Shown here: piece after piece, positions 9,835 to 18,473 of the stretch | Layout: every line of letters begins with the position of its first letter | Position numbering within the stretch: position 1 is the first letter of the stretch | Assembly: GCA_900100475.1 (NCBI GenBank) | Contig: FMTU01000004.1 | Span: forward strand, 255,501-319,500 | Direction of reading: 5' to 3' | Length of the DNA stretch: 64,000 nucleotides | From: Sphingobium faniae | Lineage (GTDB): Bacteria > Pseudomonadota > Alphaproteobacteria > Sphingomonadales > Sphingomonadaceae | Made by a program: the position numbers and the translations under genes | The notes under the pieces: model-generated | What the model saw: only the letters and a program-made list of their open reading frames with translations | Database searches by the model: none | Told to the model about the DNA's origin: nothing

Positions 9835-12435
9835 ATGGCTGACATGCAATCCACCAACGCCGCCGCGCCCGCCATCATCCGCCGGTCGGACTATCGTCCG
9901 CCCGACTGGCTGGTGCCGGATATCGCACTGGACTTCGATCTCGACGCCGCCGCAACGCAGATCCGCGCGGTTCTGTCCGTTGTCCGCAACGGCGCGCATG
10001 AACGCCCCTTGCGGATGGAGGGCGACGGTCTCCTGCCATTGGAGGTCAAGGTGGATGGCCGCGTCCTTGGGCCGGAGGAATGGGCGCTGGACGGCAGCGC
10101 GCTGCTTGTCCCGCTGACAGGCCCTACCCATGAAATCGAAACGCGGGTCGAAATCGCGCCGGAAAGCAATAGCCAGTTGATGGGCCTCTATGCCAGCGGA
10201 GGGCTGCTGTGCACCCAGTGCGAGGCGGAAGGTTTCCGGCGGATCACCTTTTTCCCGGACCGTCCCGATGTGCTGTCGCGCTATACCGTGCGGATGGAGG
10301 CGGACAAGGGCCACTATCCCGTTTTGCTGGCCAATGGCGACCCGGTCGAACAGGGCGACCTGGCCGGCGGCCGTCATTGGGCGCGTTGGACCGATCCCTT
10401 TCCCAAGCCCTGCTATCTTTTCGCACTGGTCGCGGGCGATCTGGCCTGCAACGCCGACCGCTTCATGACGATGAGCGGGCGCGAAGTGGCGCTCGGCATC
10501 TGGGTCAAGGAAGCGGACTTGCCCCGCACCGCCCATGCGATGAAGGCGCTCAAAGACAGCATGGCCTGGGACGAGCGCGTCTATGGCCGCGAATATGATC
10601 TGGACGTGTTCAACATCGTCGCCGTGTCGGACTTCAACTTCGGCGCGATGGAGAATAAGGGGCTCAACATATTCAATTCGCGTTACATATTGGCCGATCC
10701 GGAGACGGCAACCGACCTCGATTATGATGGCGTCGAAGGGGTAGTGGCGCATGAATATTTCCACAACTGGTCGGGCAATCGCGTCACTTGCCGCGATTGG
10801 TTCCAGCTTTCGCTGAAAGAGGGCTTCACCGTCTTTCGCGACCAGAGCTTCTCCGCCGACATGGGGAGCCATGCAGTGAAGCGGATCGAGGATGTCCGCA
10901 TCCTGCGCGCCGCGCAGTTCCAGGAGGATTCCGGCCCGCTCGCTCATCCAGTGCGGCCGGAATCCTATATGGAAATCAGTAACTTCTACACCGCGACCAT
11001 CTATAACAAGGGCGCGGAGCTGATCCGTATGATGGCGCTGATGCTGGGGGATGAACGCTTTCGCGCCGCCACCGACCTCTATTTCGCGGAGCACGACGGG
11101 AAAGCGGCGACCTGCGAGGATTTCGTGCGCGCCATGGAGGAAGGCGGGCAGGCCGACCTCACGCAATTCCGCCTCTGGTATGAGCAGGCCGGGACGCCCC
11201 GAGTCCGCGCGCTGTTGAGCCATGACCCCGCCACCGGGAAGGCCGAATTGCGGCTGGAACAATCCGTCCCGCCCACGCCGGGCCAGCCCGACAAGAAGCC
11301 CATGGCCATCCCCCTGCGCGTGGCTCTGTTCGATCCTGTAACCGGGGGTCATCATGGCGACCGCCTGCTGATGCTGACGGAATCCGTGCAGAGCTTCCGC
11401 TTCGAAGGCTTTTCCGCGCCGCCCATCCTGTCGATCAATCGCGGATTTTCCGCGCCGGTGATCGTGGAAACCAATCGCAGCCAGGCGGATCTGGCTTTCC
11501 TGTCCGCGCATGATGACGATCCCTTCGCCCGCTATGAGGCGATGCAGCAGTTGATGGTGAACGGGCTGATCGGCCGGATCGGCGGACAGGCCGTCGATGA
11601 GGAGGCGATCATCGCGGCCATCCGGGGGACCGCGACCGATCCGCAGCTTGATCCCGCCTTCATCGCGGAAGCCATCCGCCTGCCGAGCGAAGCCTATCTG
11701 GGCGACCAGATGCCGGTGGTCGATCCCGACGCCATTCACGCCGCGCGGGAAGCGCTGCAACGGCGCATCGGCGAGGCGCTGGAGCCGCTATGGCGCGACA
11801 TCCATGCCGGGACGAAGGCCAACGGCTTTTCCTTGTCCCCGGCGGCCAAGGGCGCGCGCAAGCTGCGGAATATCGCGCTGCATTATCTGGCGGCGGCAGG
11901 CGCGGAGGACGGTCCAGCCATCGCCTTCGCGCAATTCCATGAAGCCGACAACATGACCGAGCGGCAGGCCGCGCTCGCAACCCTTGCCAACGGCAGCAGC
12001 GACGAACGGGAAGCCGCGCTCGACATTTTCTACAACCGCTATCGGGACGACGCGCTGACGCTGGACAAATGGTTCCAGACGCAGGCTTTCGCCTCCCATC
12101 CCGATACCGTGCAGCAGGTGGCGGGACTGCGCAATCACAGGGATTTCACGCTCGCCAACCCCAATCGGGTGCGGTCGCTGTTCGGGGCCTTCGCGGGGAA
12201 CCAGTGGGCCTTCCATCATCCATCGGGGGAAGGCTATCGCCTGATCGCCGATTGCATCATCGCGCTCGACAAGATCAATCCGCAGACCGCGGCGCGGCTC
12301 GTGCCCCCGCTGGGCCGCTGGCGGCGTTTCGATGAAGGGCGGGCGGCGCTGATGCGCGCGGAGCTTCAGCGGATATTGGCCGAACCGGGGCTTTCGCGCG
12401 ATGTGACCGAGCAAGCGGGCAAGAGCCTGGTATAG
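9835..12435 (+). CDS. pepN: Aminopeptidase N (M1 family)
   Basis: 866-residue zinc metallopeptidase that removes N-terminal residues from peptides in the cytoplasm. The substrate-binding GAMEN motif is at about 270-274. The zinc site HEYFH is at 306-310 with the third ligand Glu in SLKEGFT about 19 residues later. The C-terminal two thirds contain the DUF3458 Ig-like and helical domains of proteobacterial PepN. The start at ATG 9835 has no convincing Shine-Dalgarno; a second ATG three codons on (9844) is the only close alternative. It stands alone between parB and a palindromic repeat element. Confidence 0.96.
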   Translation: MADMQSTNAAAPAIIRRSDYRPPDWLVPDIALDFDLDAAATQIRAVLSVVRNGAHERPLRMEGDGLLPLEVKVDGRVLGPEEWALDGSALLVPLTGPTHEIETRVEIAPESNSQLMGLYASGGLLCTQCEAEGFRRITFFPDRPDVLSRYTVRMEADKGHYPVLLANGDPVEQGDLAGGRHWARWTDPFPKPCYLFALVAGDLACNADRFMTMSGREVALGIWVKEADLPRTAHAMKALKDSMAWDERVYGREYDLDVFNIVAVSDFNFGAMENKGLNIFNSRYILADPETATDLDYDGVEGVVAHEYFHNWSGNRVTCRDWFQLSLKEGFTVFRDQSFSADMGSHAVKRIEDVRILRAAQFQEDSGPLAHPVRPESYMEISNFYTATIYNKGAELIRMMALMLGDERFRAATDLYFAEHDGKAATCEDFVRAMEEGGQADLTQFRLWYEQAGTPRVRALLSHDPATGKAELRLEQSVPPTPGQPDKKPMAIPLRVALFDPVTGGHHGDRLLMLTESVQSFRFEGFSAPPILSINRGFSAPVIVETNRSQADLAFLSAHDDDPFARYEAMQQLMVNGLIGRIGGQAVDEEAIIAAIRGTATDPQLDPAFIAEAIRLPSEAYLGDQMPVVDPDAIHAAREALQRRIGEALEPLWRDIHAGTKANGFSLSPAAKGARKLRNIALHYLAAAGAEDGPAIAFAQFHEADNMTERQAALATLANGSSDEREAALDIFYNRYRDDALTLDKWFQTQAFASHPDTVQQVAGLRNHRDFTLANPNRVRSLFGAFAGNQWAFHHPSGEGYRLIADCIIALDKINPQTAARLVPPLGRWRRFDEGRAALMRAELQRILAEPGLSRDVTEQAGKSLV

Positions 12436-12475
12436 GATGCCCATCCCTCCCTTTGCGGAGGAGGACAGGCCAAGC

Positions 12476-12580
12476 TAGAGTCGTTCCGGTTCTGATTGAA
12501 CCGAAACGTCTCTACATTATCCTTTGATTACCGTGATTTCCGAGTCACCAGATGATTCCATCTGGCTCGAAATCACTCTA
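12476..12580. repeat. Palindromic repeat element (MITE/REP-like) with two nested hairpins
   Basis: A 105-bp block bounded by TAGAGT (12476-12481) and its complement ACTCTA (12575-12580). Inside are a hairpin CGGTTC-tgatt-GAACCG (12487-12503) and a larger imperfect one built from GTGATTTC/GAAATCAC and CCAGATG/CATCTGG (12533-12576). It fills the gap between the convergent pepN and the mla lipoprotein gene, and its terminal TAG is the stop codon of the latter. It looks like a non-coding dispersed repeat. Copy number elsewhere cannot be judged from the window. Confidence 0.6.
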
Positions 12581-13195
12581 AGGTTGCGTCACCGTGGACA
12601 GCCATGCGGCAACATCGGCCGCCACCTTGTTCGCTGCGGCATTGAGCGGCGCGCCGACCGTTCCCGGCCCGATCTTGCCGCTGACCGGTTCCTGCGCGGT
12701 GAAACGCTGCCGGGCGAGGATCGCGCCGCCCGGATTGGCGAGGATCGCGTCATAGGTCACGATAGCGCTGCGGCTCTGCTCGTCGATCCCGAAATCGACC
12801 AGCGCACCCATCAGCCGCTGGCCCGGAACGCCGGAATATTGACCGGGGTCCAGCACGATCCGGCTACCACTCGCGGCAATGGTCTCCGCCAGCAGGCCCT
12901 GGAACAGATGGCGCGGCGTGTCGGACCACTGCACCTTGGTGACATAGGCGACGGAAGTCGGCGACACGCGCACAGGCACCCGCACGGTGTCCAATATCCT
13001 GGGCGCTTCGGGATCGGCCACGACCAGGCTGGGGGCCTGCGCCACATTGGTCGCCACGCCCGCCGTCACGCGCTGCGCGGGGCTGAGCGAAAGAAGCTGC
13101 TCGGGCGGTTTCGCGCCAAAGGATACGCACCCGCCCAGCAAGACACTGAGCGCCAGAGCGGTCACCGCCGCGCGGGGGGCTTTATGCTGTTTCAT
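12578..13195 (-). CDS. ABC-type transport auxiliary lipoprotein of the Mla/MCE operon
   Basis: 205 residues from ATG 13195 (MKQHKAPRAAV), which has GGAAG nine bases upstream; ATG 13204 and TTG 13225 are weaker options. It carries a lipoprotein signal with lipobox LLGGC, followed by a PqiC-like (ABC auxiliary lipoprotein) domain containing the LLSLSPAQ strand. Such proteins sit in the outer membrane or periplasm and help MCE systems move phospholipids. It is the last gene of mlaE-mlaF-mlaD-lipoprotein. A parS-like palindrome covers its start codon, and its TAG stop comes from a repeat element. Confidence 0.85.
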   Translation of the reverse strand: MKQHKAPRAAVTALALSVLLGGCVSFGAKPPEQLLSLSPAQRVTAGVATNVAQAPSLVVADPEAPRILDTVRVPVRVSPTSVAYVTKVQWSDTPRHLFQGLLAETIAASGSRIVLDPGQYSGVPGQRLMGALVDFGIDEQSRSAIVTYDAILANPGGAILARQRFTAQEPVSGKIGPGTVGAPLNAAANKVAADVAAWLSTVTQP

Positions 13196-13203
13196 GTGGA
13201 ACA
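13188..13203. other. Degenerate parS-like site at the start of the mla lipoprotein gene
   Basis: TGTTTCATGTGGAACA differs from the parS consensus at the central C-to-T change and has one asymmetric arm base. It overlaps the likely ATG of the lipoprotein gene and lies 4.4 kb downstream of the parB start. ParB binding is plausible but weaker than at the other three sites. Confidence 0.5.
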
Positions 13204-13221
13204 TCTTCCGGCTCCCTCGTC

Positions 13222-14184
13222 TCAATTCTTGTAATCGGGCAATTGCGGCGATCCGACCAGCGAACCCGCGCCTTGCTGGTCCAGCTTTTCGGCGATGCCG
13301 CGGAAGGCCCGCGACATTTCACGCAGGTCGCGGACCAACTGGTTCACTTCCGGCATGGTCTGGTTGCTGAAGGCATGGACGCCCGGTTGCGCCTGGGCGA
13401 TGGTCTTGTCGAGCGTGTCGATGCTGCGGGTCGCGGCCTGCACGCTCTTGCGCAGGTCACCCATCAGCGGGCGGCCTTCGTCGTTCAGCAGCGAATCCGT
13501 GGTCGCGGCGAGCTTGCCGATATTCTCGGCCGCGATGCCGGTGCGCTGCACGGCGATGCGCGCTTCGGCCAGCGTGGCGGCGATTTCCGGACTGCGGTCG
13601 GACAGCGCCCCCGTCACCTTCTCCACATTGGCGAGGATGCCGGCGATGGATTGCTGGTTCTTGTCGCTCAGCAATTCCGTCAGCCGCTCGGTCAGGGTGG
13701 AGAGGCGCTCCAGAAGCTGCGGCGCATTGTTGAGCAGTTCGCCCAGCGCCCCCGGCTTGGTCGGGATGACAGGCACGCCATCGGGACAGGCCGATTGCGG
13801 ATTGTTTTCCGGGCATTGGATCGGCGGCGCGCCCTTGACCGCGCCATCCAGCACGATTTCCGACACGCCGGTGAAGCCCACGCCCTGAATCGTCGCCGTC
13901 GTGCCCAGCAGCACGGGCGTCCCTTCCTTCACGGAAATGCGGACCTTCACGAAGCTGGGGTCGCGCTTCCACAATTCGATCTTCTCGACCTGCCCTGAAG
14001 GAACGCCGGAATAGTTGACGCTCGATCCCTTGGCGAGACCGTTCACCGACTGCTTGAAGAAGATGTCATATTCCTTGTTCTCGCCGTCCGACAGGCGGGA
14101 GAACCAGAAGGCGGCCAGCATGATCGCGGCCAGCAGCAGCAGCGTGACCGTGCCCACCAGCACATGATTGGAGCGGGTTTCCAT
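13222..14184 (-). CDS. mlaD: MlaD family (MCE domain) protein
   Basis: 320 residues. One N-terminal membrane anchor (about 8-28) is followed by a single MCE domain (about 38-117, with VNYSGVPSGQVEKIEL) and a long helical C-terminal part typical of sphingomonad MlaD, longer than the 183-residue E. coli protein. It forms the periplasmic hexameric ring that passes phospholipids between the inner-membrane permease and periplasmic carriers. The ATG lies three bases after the mlaF stop, and its stop overlaps the region upstream of the lipoprotein gene, so the operon is compact. Confidence 0.92.
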   Translation of the reverse strand: METRSNHVLVGTVTLLLLAAIMLAAFWFSRLSDGENKEYDIFFKQSVNGLAKGSSVNYSGVPSGQVEKIELWKRDPSFVKVRISVKEGTPVLLGTTATIQGVGFTGVSEIVLDGAVKGAPPIQCPENNPQSACPDGVPVIPTKPGALGELLNNAPQLLERLSTLTERLTELLSDKNQQSIAGILANVEKVTGALSDRSPEIAATLAEARIAVQRTGIAAENIGKLAATTDSLLNDEGRPLMGDLRKSVQAATRSIDTLDKTIAQAQPGVHAFSNQTMPEVNQLVRDLREMSRAFRGIAEKLDQQGAGSLVGSPQLPDYKN

Positions 14185-14187
14185 ATC

Positions 14188-15063
14188 CTATCGCCTTCCG
14201 TCCGCTGGGTTTTCGGCAGCGGTCCTGCCGCGCTCGCGCTCCACCGCCGCCGTGGCGGCGCGTCCGCGCGGGCCGTTGAAATATTCCTGTATCCACGGAT
14301 GGTCCATCGCCAGCAATTCGTCGATCGTGCCCACCGCAATCACCCGTTTATCCGCCAGCACCGCCACCCGGTCGCAGATCGAATAGAGCGTGTCGAGATC
14401 ATGGGTGATGAGAAAGACGGTGAGGCCCAGCGTCTGCTGCAACCGCCGCGTCTGATCGTCGAACGCCGCCGCGCCGATGGGGTCGAGGCCCGCCGTCGGT
14501 TCGTCGAGGAACAGCAGGTCCGGGTCGAGCGCCAGCGCGCGGGCAAGGCCGGCGCGCTTCTTCATGCCGCCTGACAGTTCGGCCGGATATTTGGGGCCGG
14601 CGTCGGCAGGCAGGCCGGTCATGCGAATCTTGTAGGCGGCGATCTCGTCCCGGAGTTGCGCGCCGATATTCGGATAATATTCCCGGATCGGAACTTCGAC
14701 ATTTTCCGCCACCGTCAGCGTGGAAAACAGCGCGCCGCCCTGAAACAGCACGCCCCAGCGCTTGCGGATGGCCAGCGCCTCATCGTCCAGCCGCCCGATC
14801 ATCGGTTCGCCGAACACCTCGACTTCGCCCCGGTCGGGAATCTGGAGGCCGATGATCGAACGCATCAGCACCGACTTGCCCGTGCCCGAACCGCCGACCA
14901 CGCCCAGAATCTCGCCCTTGCGCACGTCGAGGTCCAACCCGTCATGCACGACCTGATCGCCGAAGCTGTTGCGAAGGTCGCAGACGGAAATGGCGATTCC
15001 GTCCTTCTCGACAGCCTTTTCAATCCGGGCTTCCTCCGCCCGCACCTCTTCTTCGGGCGCCAT
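14188..15063 (-). CDS. mlaF: ABC transporter ATP-binding protein MlaF
   Basis: 291 residues from ATG 15063, which overlaps the mlaE stop (ATGA); an upstream in-frame extension lies inside mlaE and is rejected. Walker A GGSGTGKS is at 57-64, signature LSGGM at 163-167 and Walker B LLFLDEP at 183-189, followed by a switch His in LITHDLD. It powers retrograde or anterograde lipid transport with MlaE and MlaD. The N-terminal 20 residues are unusually rich in Glu and the C-terminal 25 rich in Arg and Ala, beyond the standard fold. Confidence 0.94.
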   Translation of the reverse strand: MAPEEEVRAEEARIEKAVEKDGIAISVCDLRNSFGDQVVHDGLDLDVRKGEILGVVGGSGTGKSVLMRSIIGLQIPDRGEVEVFGEPMIGRLDDEALAIRKRWGVLFQGGALFSTLTVAENVEVPIREYYPNIGAQLRDEIAAYKIRMTGLPADAGPKYPAELSGGMKKRAGLARALALDPDLLFLDEPTAGLDPIGAAAFDDQTRRLQQTLGLTVFLITHDLDTLYSICDRVAVLADKRVIAVGTIDELLAMDHPWIQEYFNGPRGRAATAAVERERGRTAAENPADGRR

Positions 15064-16172
15064 CAGTTCCAGCCCACCCAGGTGAAGAACACAGCGAAGA
15101 AAGCGTCGATCACGATGACGAGGAAAATCGCCTGCACCACAGCGGAGGTCGTGCGCAGACCCACTTCCTCGGCATTGGCCTTGACCTGCATCCCCTGGAA
15201 ACAGCCGGAGATGCCGATGATGAGGCCGAAAACCGGCGCCTTGATGAGGCCGACCCACAGGTCCGTGATCGGCACGACTTCCCTCAACCGCTGGACGAAA
15301 GTGATGGGCGGGATATCAAGCGCCACCGCGCACAGGAATCCGCCGCCGATCACCGCGATGACGGAGGAATAGAAACCGAGCAGCGGCATCATCACCACCA
15401 CCGCCAGCGTCCGGGGCAGCACCAGCGCCTCCATGGGCGACACGCCGATGGTGCGCATCGCGTCCACTTCCTCGGTCAGCTTCATCGTGCCCAACTGCGC
15501 GGCGAAGGCGGAGCCGGAGCGGCCCGCCACCATGATCGCCGTCATCAGCACGCCCAGTTCGCGGAAGGTCAGACGGCCCACCAGATTGATCGTCAGCATC
15601 TCCATGCCGAACTGGCGGAGCTGTACCGAACCCTGCTGGGCGATGACGATGCCGATCAGGAAACTCATCAGGCCGATAATGCCCAGCGCCGACACGCCCA
15701 CGATCTCGAACCGCTGCACCACGGCGTTGACGCGGAAGCGGCGGGGGTGACGGATGACATTCCATGTCGCGACCAGCGTCGCGCCGAAAAAGCCGAGCAG
15801 GCCGATCAACGTCGTGCCAGCCATGCTGACCGCCTCGCCGATCTCGCCCAGCACGCGCTTGATCGGCGGCACATAATCGGGACGGATGGCGACCGGCTCG
15901 CCCAGTTTCCCGACGGCCGAAATGATGCGTTCCGCGTCGTCGCTGCCGCCCGTCACCGCGCAATCCAGCCTTTTGGCGGTGCGATGCACGGTCCATGCGC
16001 CGATCGTGTCCATATGATCGACGCCGGACAGGTCGATCGCGCCCACCGGCCCGGCCAGCGCGTCCAGCCGCGCGGGCAGGTCATGTAGGCAGGCGATGGT
16101 CAGTGCGCCGGAAAGCCGGACGACCGTGCTGCCGTCGCGCGTTTCCTCAGCAAGATCAGCGGCTTTGTTCAT
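15063..16172 (-). CDS. mlaE: MlaE family ABC transporter permease with an N-terminal STAS domain
   Basis: 369 residues. Residues 1-105 form a STAS (MlaB-like) domain with the IDLSGVDHMDTIGAW strand-loop, fused to the MlaE permease of about five membrane segments carrying the conserved AGRSGSAFAAQLGTMKLTEEVDAMRTIGVSP near 220-250. In E. coli, MlaB and MlaE are separate; here one polypeptide covers both. It is first in the mlaE-F-D-lipoprotein operon and reads away from a 68-bp divergent promoter region shared with the HAD gene. Confidence 0.94.
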   Translation of the reverse strand: MNKAADLAEETRDGSTVVRLSGALTIACLHDLPARLDALAGPVGAIDLSGVDHMDTIGAWTVHRTAKRLDCAVTGGSDDAERIISAVGKLGEPVAIRPDYVPPIKRVLGEIGEAVSMAGTTLIGLLGFFGATLVATWNVIRHPRRFRVNAVVQRFEIVGVSALGIIGLMSFLIGIVIAQQGSVQLRQFGMEMLTINLVGRLTFRELGVLMTAIMVAGRSGSAFAAQLGTMKLTEEVDAMRTIGVSPMEALVLPRTLAVVVMMPLLGFYSSVIAVIGGGFLCAVALDIPPITFVQRLREVVPITDLWVGLIKAPVFGLIIGISGCFQGMQVKANAEEVGLRTTSAVVQAIFLVIVIDAFFAVFFTWVGWN

Positions 16173-16240
16173 GCGTCCGGATTAGTGGTCCATTATCGGT
16201 TGCACGGCAAGCCGAAACGGCCCATCCGCAAGGTAGAACC

Positions 16241-16945
16241 ATGGGCAAGGGCAAAAGTTCAGATAACGGCATGACGCACCGGCTGGCGATTTACGACATG
16301 GACCGCACGGTTACTTATTCAGGCACCTATACCGGGTTCCTGCTGCATGTGGCGCGGCGGATGGCGCCATGGCGGCTGCTGCTGTTTCCCGGCGTGGTGC
16401 TGATGATGCTGGCCTATGTGCTGAAACTGGTGACGCGCCAGCGGCTGAAGGAAATCAATCAGGGCCTGATGATCGGCTGGAATGTCGAGCGCGCGAAGCT
16501 GATGCCGCATGTCGAAAGCTATGCGGCGAAGGTGATGGAGCAGAATGTCCGCCCCGGCGCGCTGGAACAGATCGCGCGGGACAAGGCGGACGGCTGCACG
16601 CTGGTGCTGGCGACGGCCTCCTACCGCCTTTATGTGGAGCCGATCGCGCGGCGGCTGGGTTTCGACGCGGTGATCGCGACCGATCATCTTTCGCAGGATC
16701 TGCGCTATGTGCGCGCCAGAATCGCGGGCGAAAATTGCTACGACACCGGCAAGCTGCGCATGATCAAGGCATGGATGGCGGCGGAGGCGATTGATCGTTC
16801 CATGGCGCATATCCGGTCCTATTCCGATCATGTATCGGACGCGCCGATGCTGGAATTTTCCGACATTCCCCATGCCGCCAATCCGCACAAGCCCCTGGCG
16901 AGGCTGGCGGCGGAAAAGGGCTGGGCGCGGGTCGACTGGCCTTAA
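16241..16945 (+). CDS. HAD-IB family hydrolase (phosphoserine phosphatase-like)
   Basis: 234 residues from ATG 16241, with AAGGT upstream; a second ATG at 16271 is possible. HAD motif I is DMDRT (19-23), with the conserved Thr in LVLATAS as motif II, and a C-terminal SYSDHVSDAPML segment carrying the acidic motif. A hydrophobic stretch near 30-60 may touch the membrane, as in SerB-like lipid phosphatases of the IB group. It is divergent from mlaE, so a role in lipid metabolism is possible but is inference. Confidence 0.85.
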   Translation: MGKGKSSDNGMTHRLAIYDMDRTVTYSGTYTGFLLHVARRMAPWRLLLFPGVVLMMLAYVLKLVTRQRLKEINQGLMIGWNVERAKLMPHVESYAAKVMEQNVRPGALEQIARDKADGCTLVLATASYRLYVEPIARRLGFDAVIATDHLSQDLRYVRARIAGENCYDTGKLRMIKAWMAAEAIDRSMAHIRSYSDHVSDAPMLEFSDIPHAANPHKPLARLAAEKGWARVDWP

Positions 16946-16966
16946 CGCCCGTGTCCTTTCCGGGGC

Positions 16967-18295
16967 CTAACCCCCCATCGCCCGGAGCGCCTGCGCGAAG
17001 TCGGCGATCAAATCGTCCGCATCCTCGCAGCCGATGGAGATCCGTACCATATTGTCGCCGATCGAAAGCGCCTTCTTGCGCTCTGCGGGCACAGACAGAT
17101 GCGTCATGGCGGCGGGGTGACTGGCCAGCGTTTCCGTGCCGCCGAGGCTCACAGCCAGCTTCGCGATTTTCAGCGCGTCGAGGAAAGCGAACGCCTCCGC
17201 CTCGCCGCCCTTGAGATAAAGCGAGAAGGTCGATCCCGCGCCCGTGCAATGGCGGCGGTAGATGTCGGCTTGTCGCTCATTGTCCGGGAAGCCGAGATAA
17301 ACGACCTTCTCCACCTGCGGCTGATCCTTGAGCCACGCGCAGACCTTCGCCGCATTCTCGCCAGCCCGGCTCATCCGCAGTTCCAGCGTTTCCAGGCTCC
17401 GCAGCAGCATCCAGGCCGAATGCGGGTCGAGGATCGTGCCGATAGTGTTGCGCATCAGCCGGATCGTGTTGATGAGCGCATCGGACCCCAGTACGCCGCC
17501 CGCCACCAGATCGCTATGCCCGCCCGCATATTTGGTGAGGCTGTAGATGACGAGGTCCGCGCCATGGGCCAGCGGATGGTGCCACAGCGGCCCCAGGAAG
17601 GTGTTGTCGATGGCGATCGGCGGCTGATGATCCCCGCCGGCGAACAGCGTATCGCGGCGCGCGACGACCGCCTCCAGATCGACCAGCACATTGGTGGGAT
17701 TGGCCGGGCTTTCCAGGTAGATCAGCGCCACGCGGCCCATGCCCTTCGCCTTTTCGAGGACCGCGCCAATCTCCCCGTCCGTCGCGCCCGCCGGGAAGTC
17801 GAGCCACTGGACGCCGAAACGCCCCAGAATGCGCCCGATCAGCGATTCGGTCGCGGCATAGAGCGGCGCTGAATGGACGATCACGTCGCCCGGCTGCACC
17901 AGCGCGAGCAAGGTGGTGGCGATGGCCGACATGCCGCTGGAAAAGAGCAGCGCGTCCTCCGCTTCCTCCCAGACAGACAGCCGGTCCTCGGCGATTTCCT
18001 GATTCGGGCCGTTGAAGCGGGAATAGACAAGACCTTCCGCGCCACCGGGGCGCAGGCCGGTCACGCCCTCGAAATGCCGCTTGCCCGCCGCCGCGCTTTC
18101 AAAGGCGAAAGTGGAGGTGAGGAAGATCGGCGGCTTGAGCGATCCTTCGGACAAGGTGGGGTCATAGCCATGGCCCATCATCAGCGTCGCGGGCTTCAGC
18201 TTGCGGCCTTCGATCTCCATGATAGGCGCCTTGGGGCGGCGGCGGTTGCGGGAAGGTTCAGCGCCGGTCAGCTCGGCTTCGGTTTCGCCGGTCAT
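16967..18295 (-). CDS. Cys/Met metabolism PLP-dependent enzyme (cystathionine gamma-synthase / methionine gamma-lyase type)
   Basis: 442 residues of the fold-type I trans-sulfuration family. The PLP lysine is K255 in YSLTKYAGGHSD, and YSRFNGPN near 91-98 and the PLP-stacking loop SSGMSAI near 119-125 are present. The N-terminal 25 residues are a basic extension before MEIEGRKLKPAT, and an alternative start at that Met is possible. The family includes cystathionine gamma-synthase, cystathionine beta/gamma-lyase, O-acetylhomoserine sulfhydrylase and methionine gamma-lyase; sequence inspection does not separate them securely. It faces the helicase gene across 178 bp. Confidence 0.88.
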   Translation of the reverse strand: MTGETEAELTGAEPSRNRRRPKAPIMEIEGRKLKPATLMMGHGYDPTLSEGSLKPPIFLTSTFAFESAAAGKRHFEGVTGLRPGGAEGLVYSRFNGPNQEIAEDRLSVWEEAEDALLFSSGMSAIATTLLALVQPGDVIVHSAPLYAATESLIGRILGRFGVQWLDFPAGATDGEIGAVLEKAKGMGRVALIYLESPANPTNVLVDLEAVVARRDTLFAGGDHQPPIAIDNTFLGPLWHHPLAHGADLVIYSLTKYAGGHSDLVAGGVLGSDALINTIRLMRNTIGTILDPHSAWMLLRSLETLELRMSRAGENAAKVCAWLKDQPQVEKVVYLGFPDNERQADIYRRHCTGAGSTFSLYLKGGEAEAFAFLDALKIAKLAVSLGGTETLASHPAAMTHLSVPAERKKALSIGDNMVRISIGCEDADDLIADFAQALRAMGG

Positions 18296-18473
18296 CAGTC
18301 GGATACTCCTGCAAGGGCGGCGTCTGGAGCGCCGCTGTCAGGGCCACAGTGTAACCCATGGACGGGGCAAAGAACCAGAGCCGCAAAGAAACATTATTTC
18401 TTCCGGTGGTATTATTATTCCCTTCATCCCGGCCGGAAGTGACAGCGCCGCCGCGCCTTCCTACATCTCTCCC

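Noticed and set aside
9799..11760. 653-residue open frame antisense to pepN
   Set aside because: High-GC codon mirror of pepN: low-complexity Arg/His-rich protein, no ribosome site, no domain, while pepN has full catalytic motifs.
18296..18473. SAM-II or SAM/SAH riboswitch upstream of the Cys/Met PLP gene
   Set aside because: Checked the minus-strand leader; no matching pseudoknot core or terminator arrangement found.
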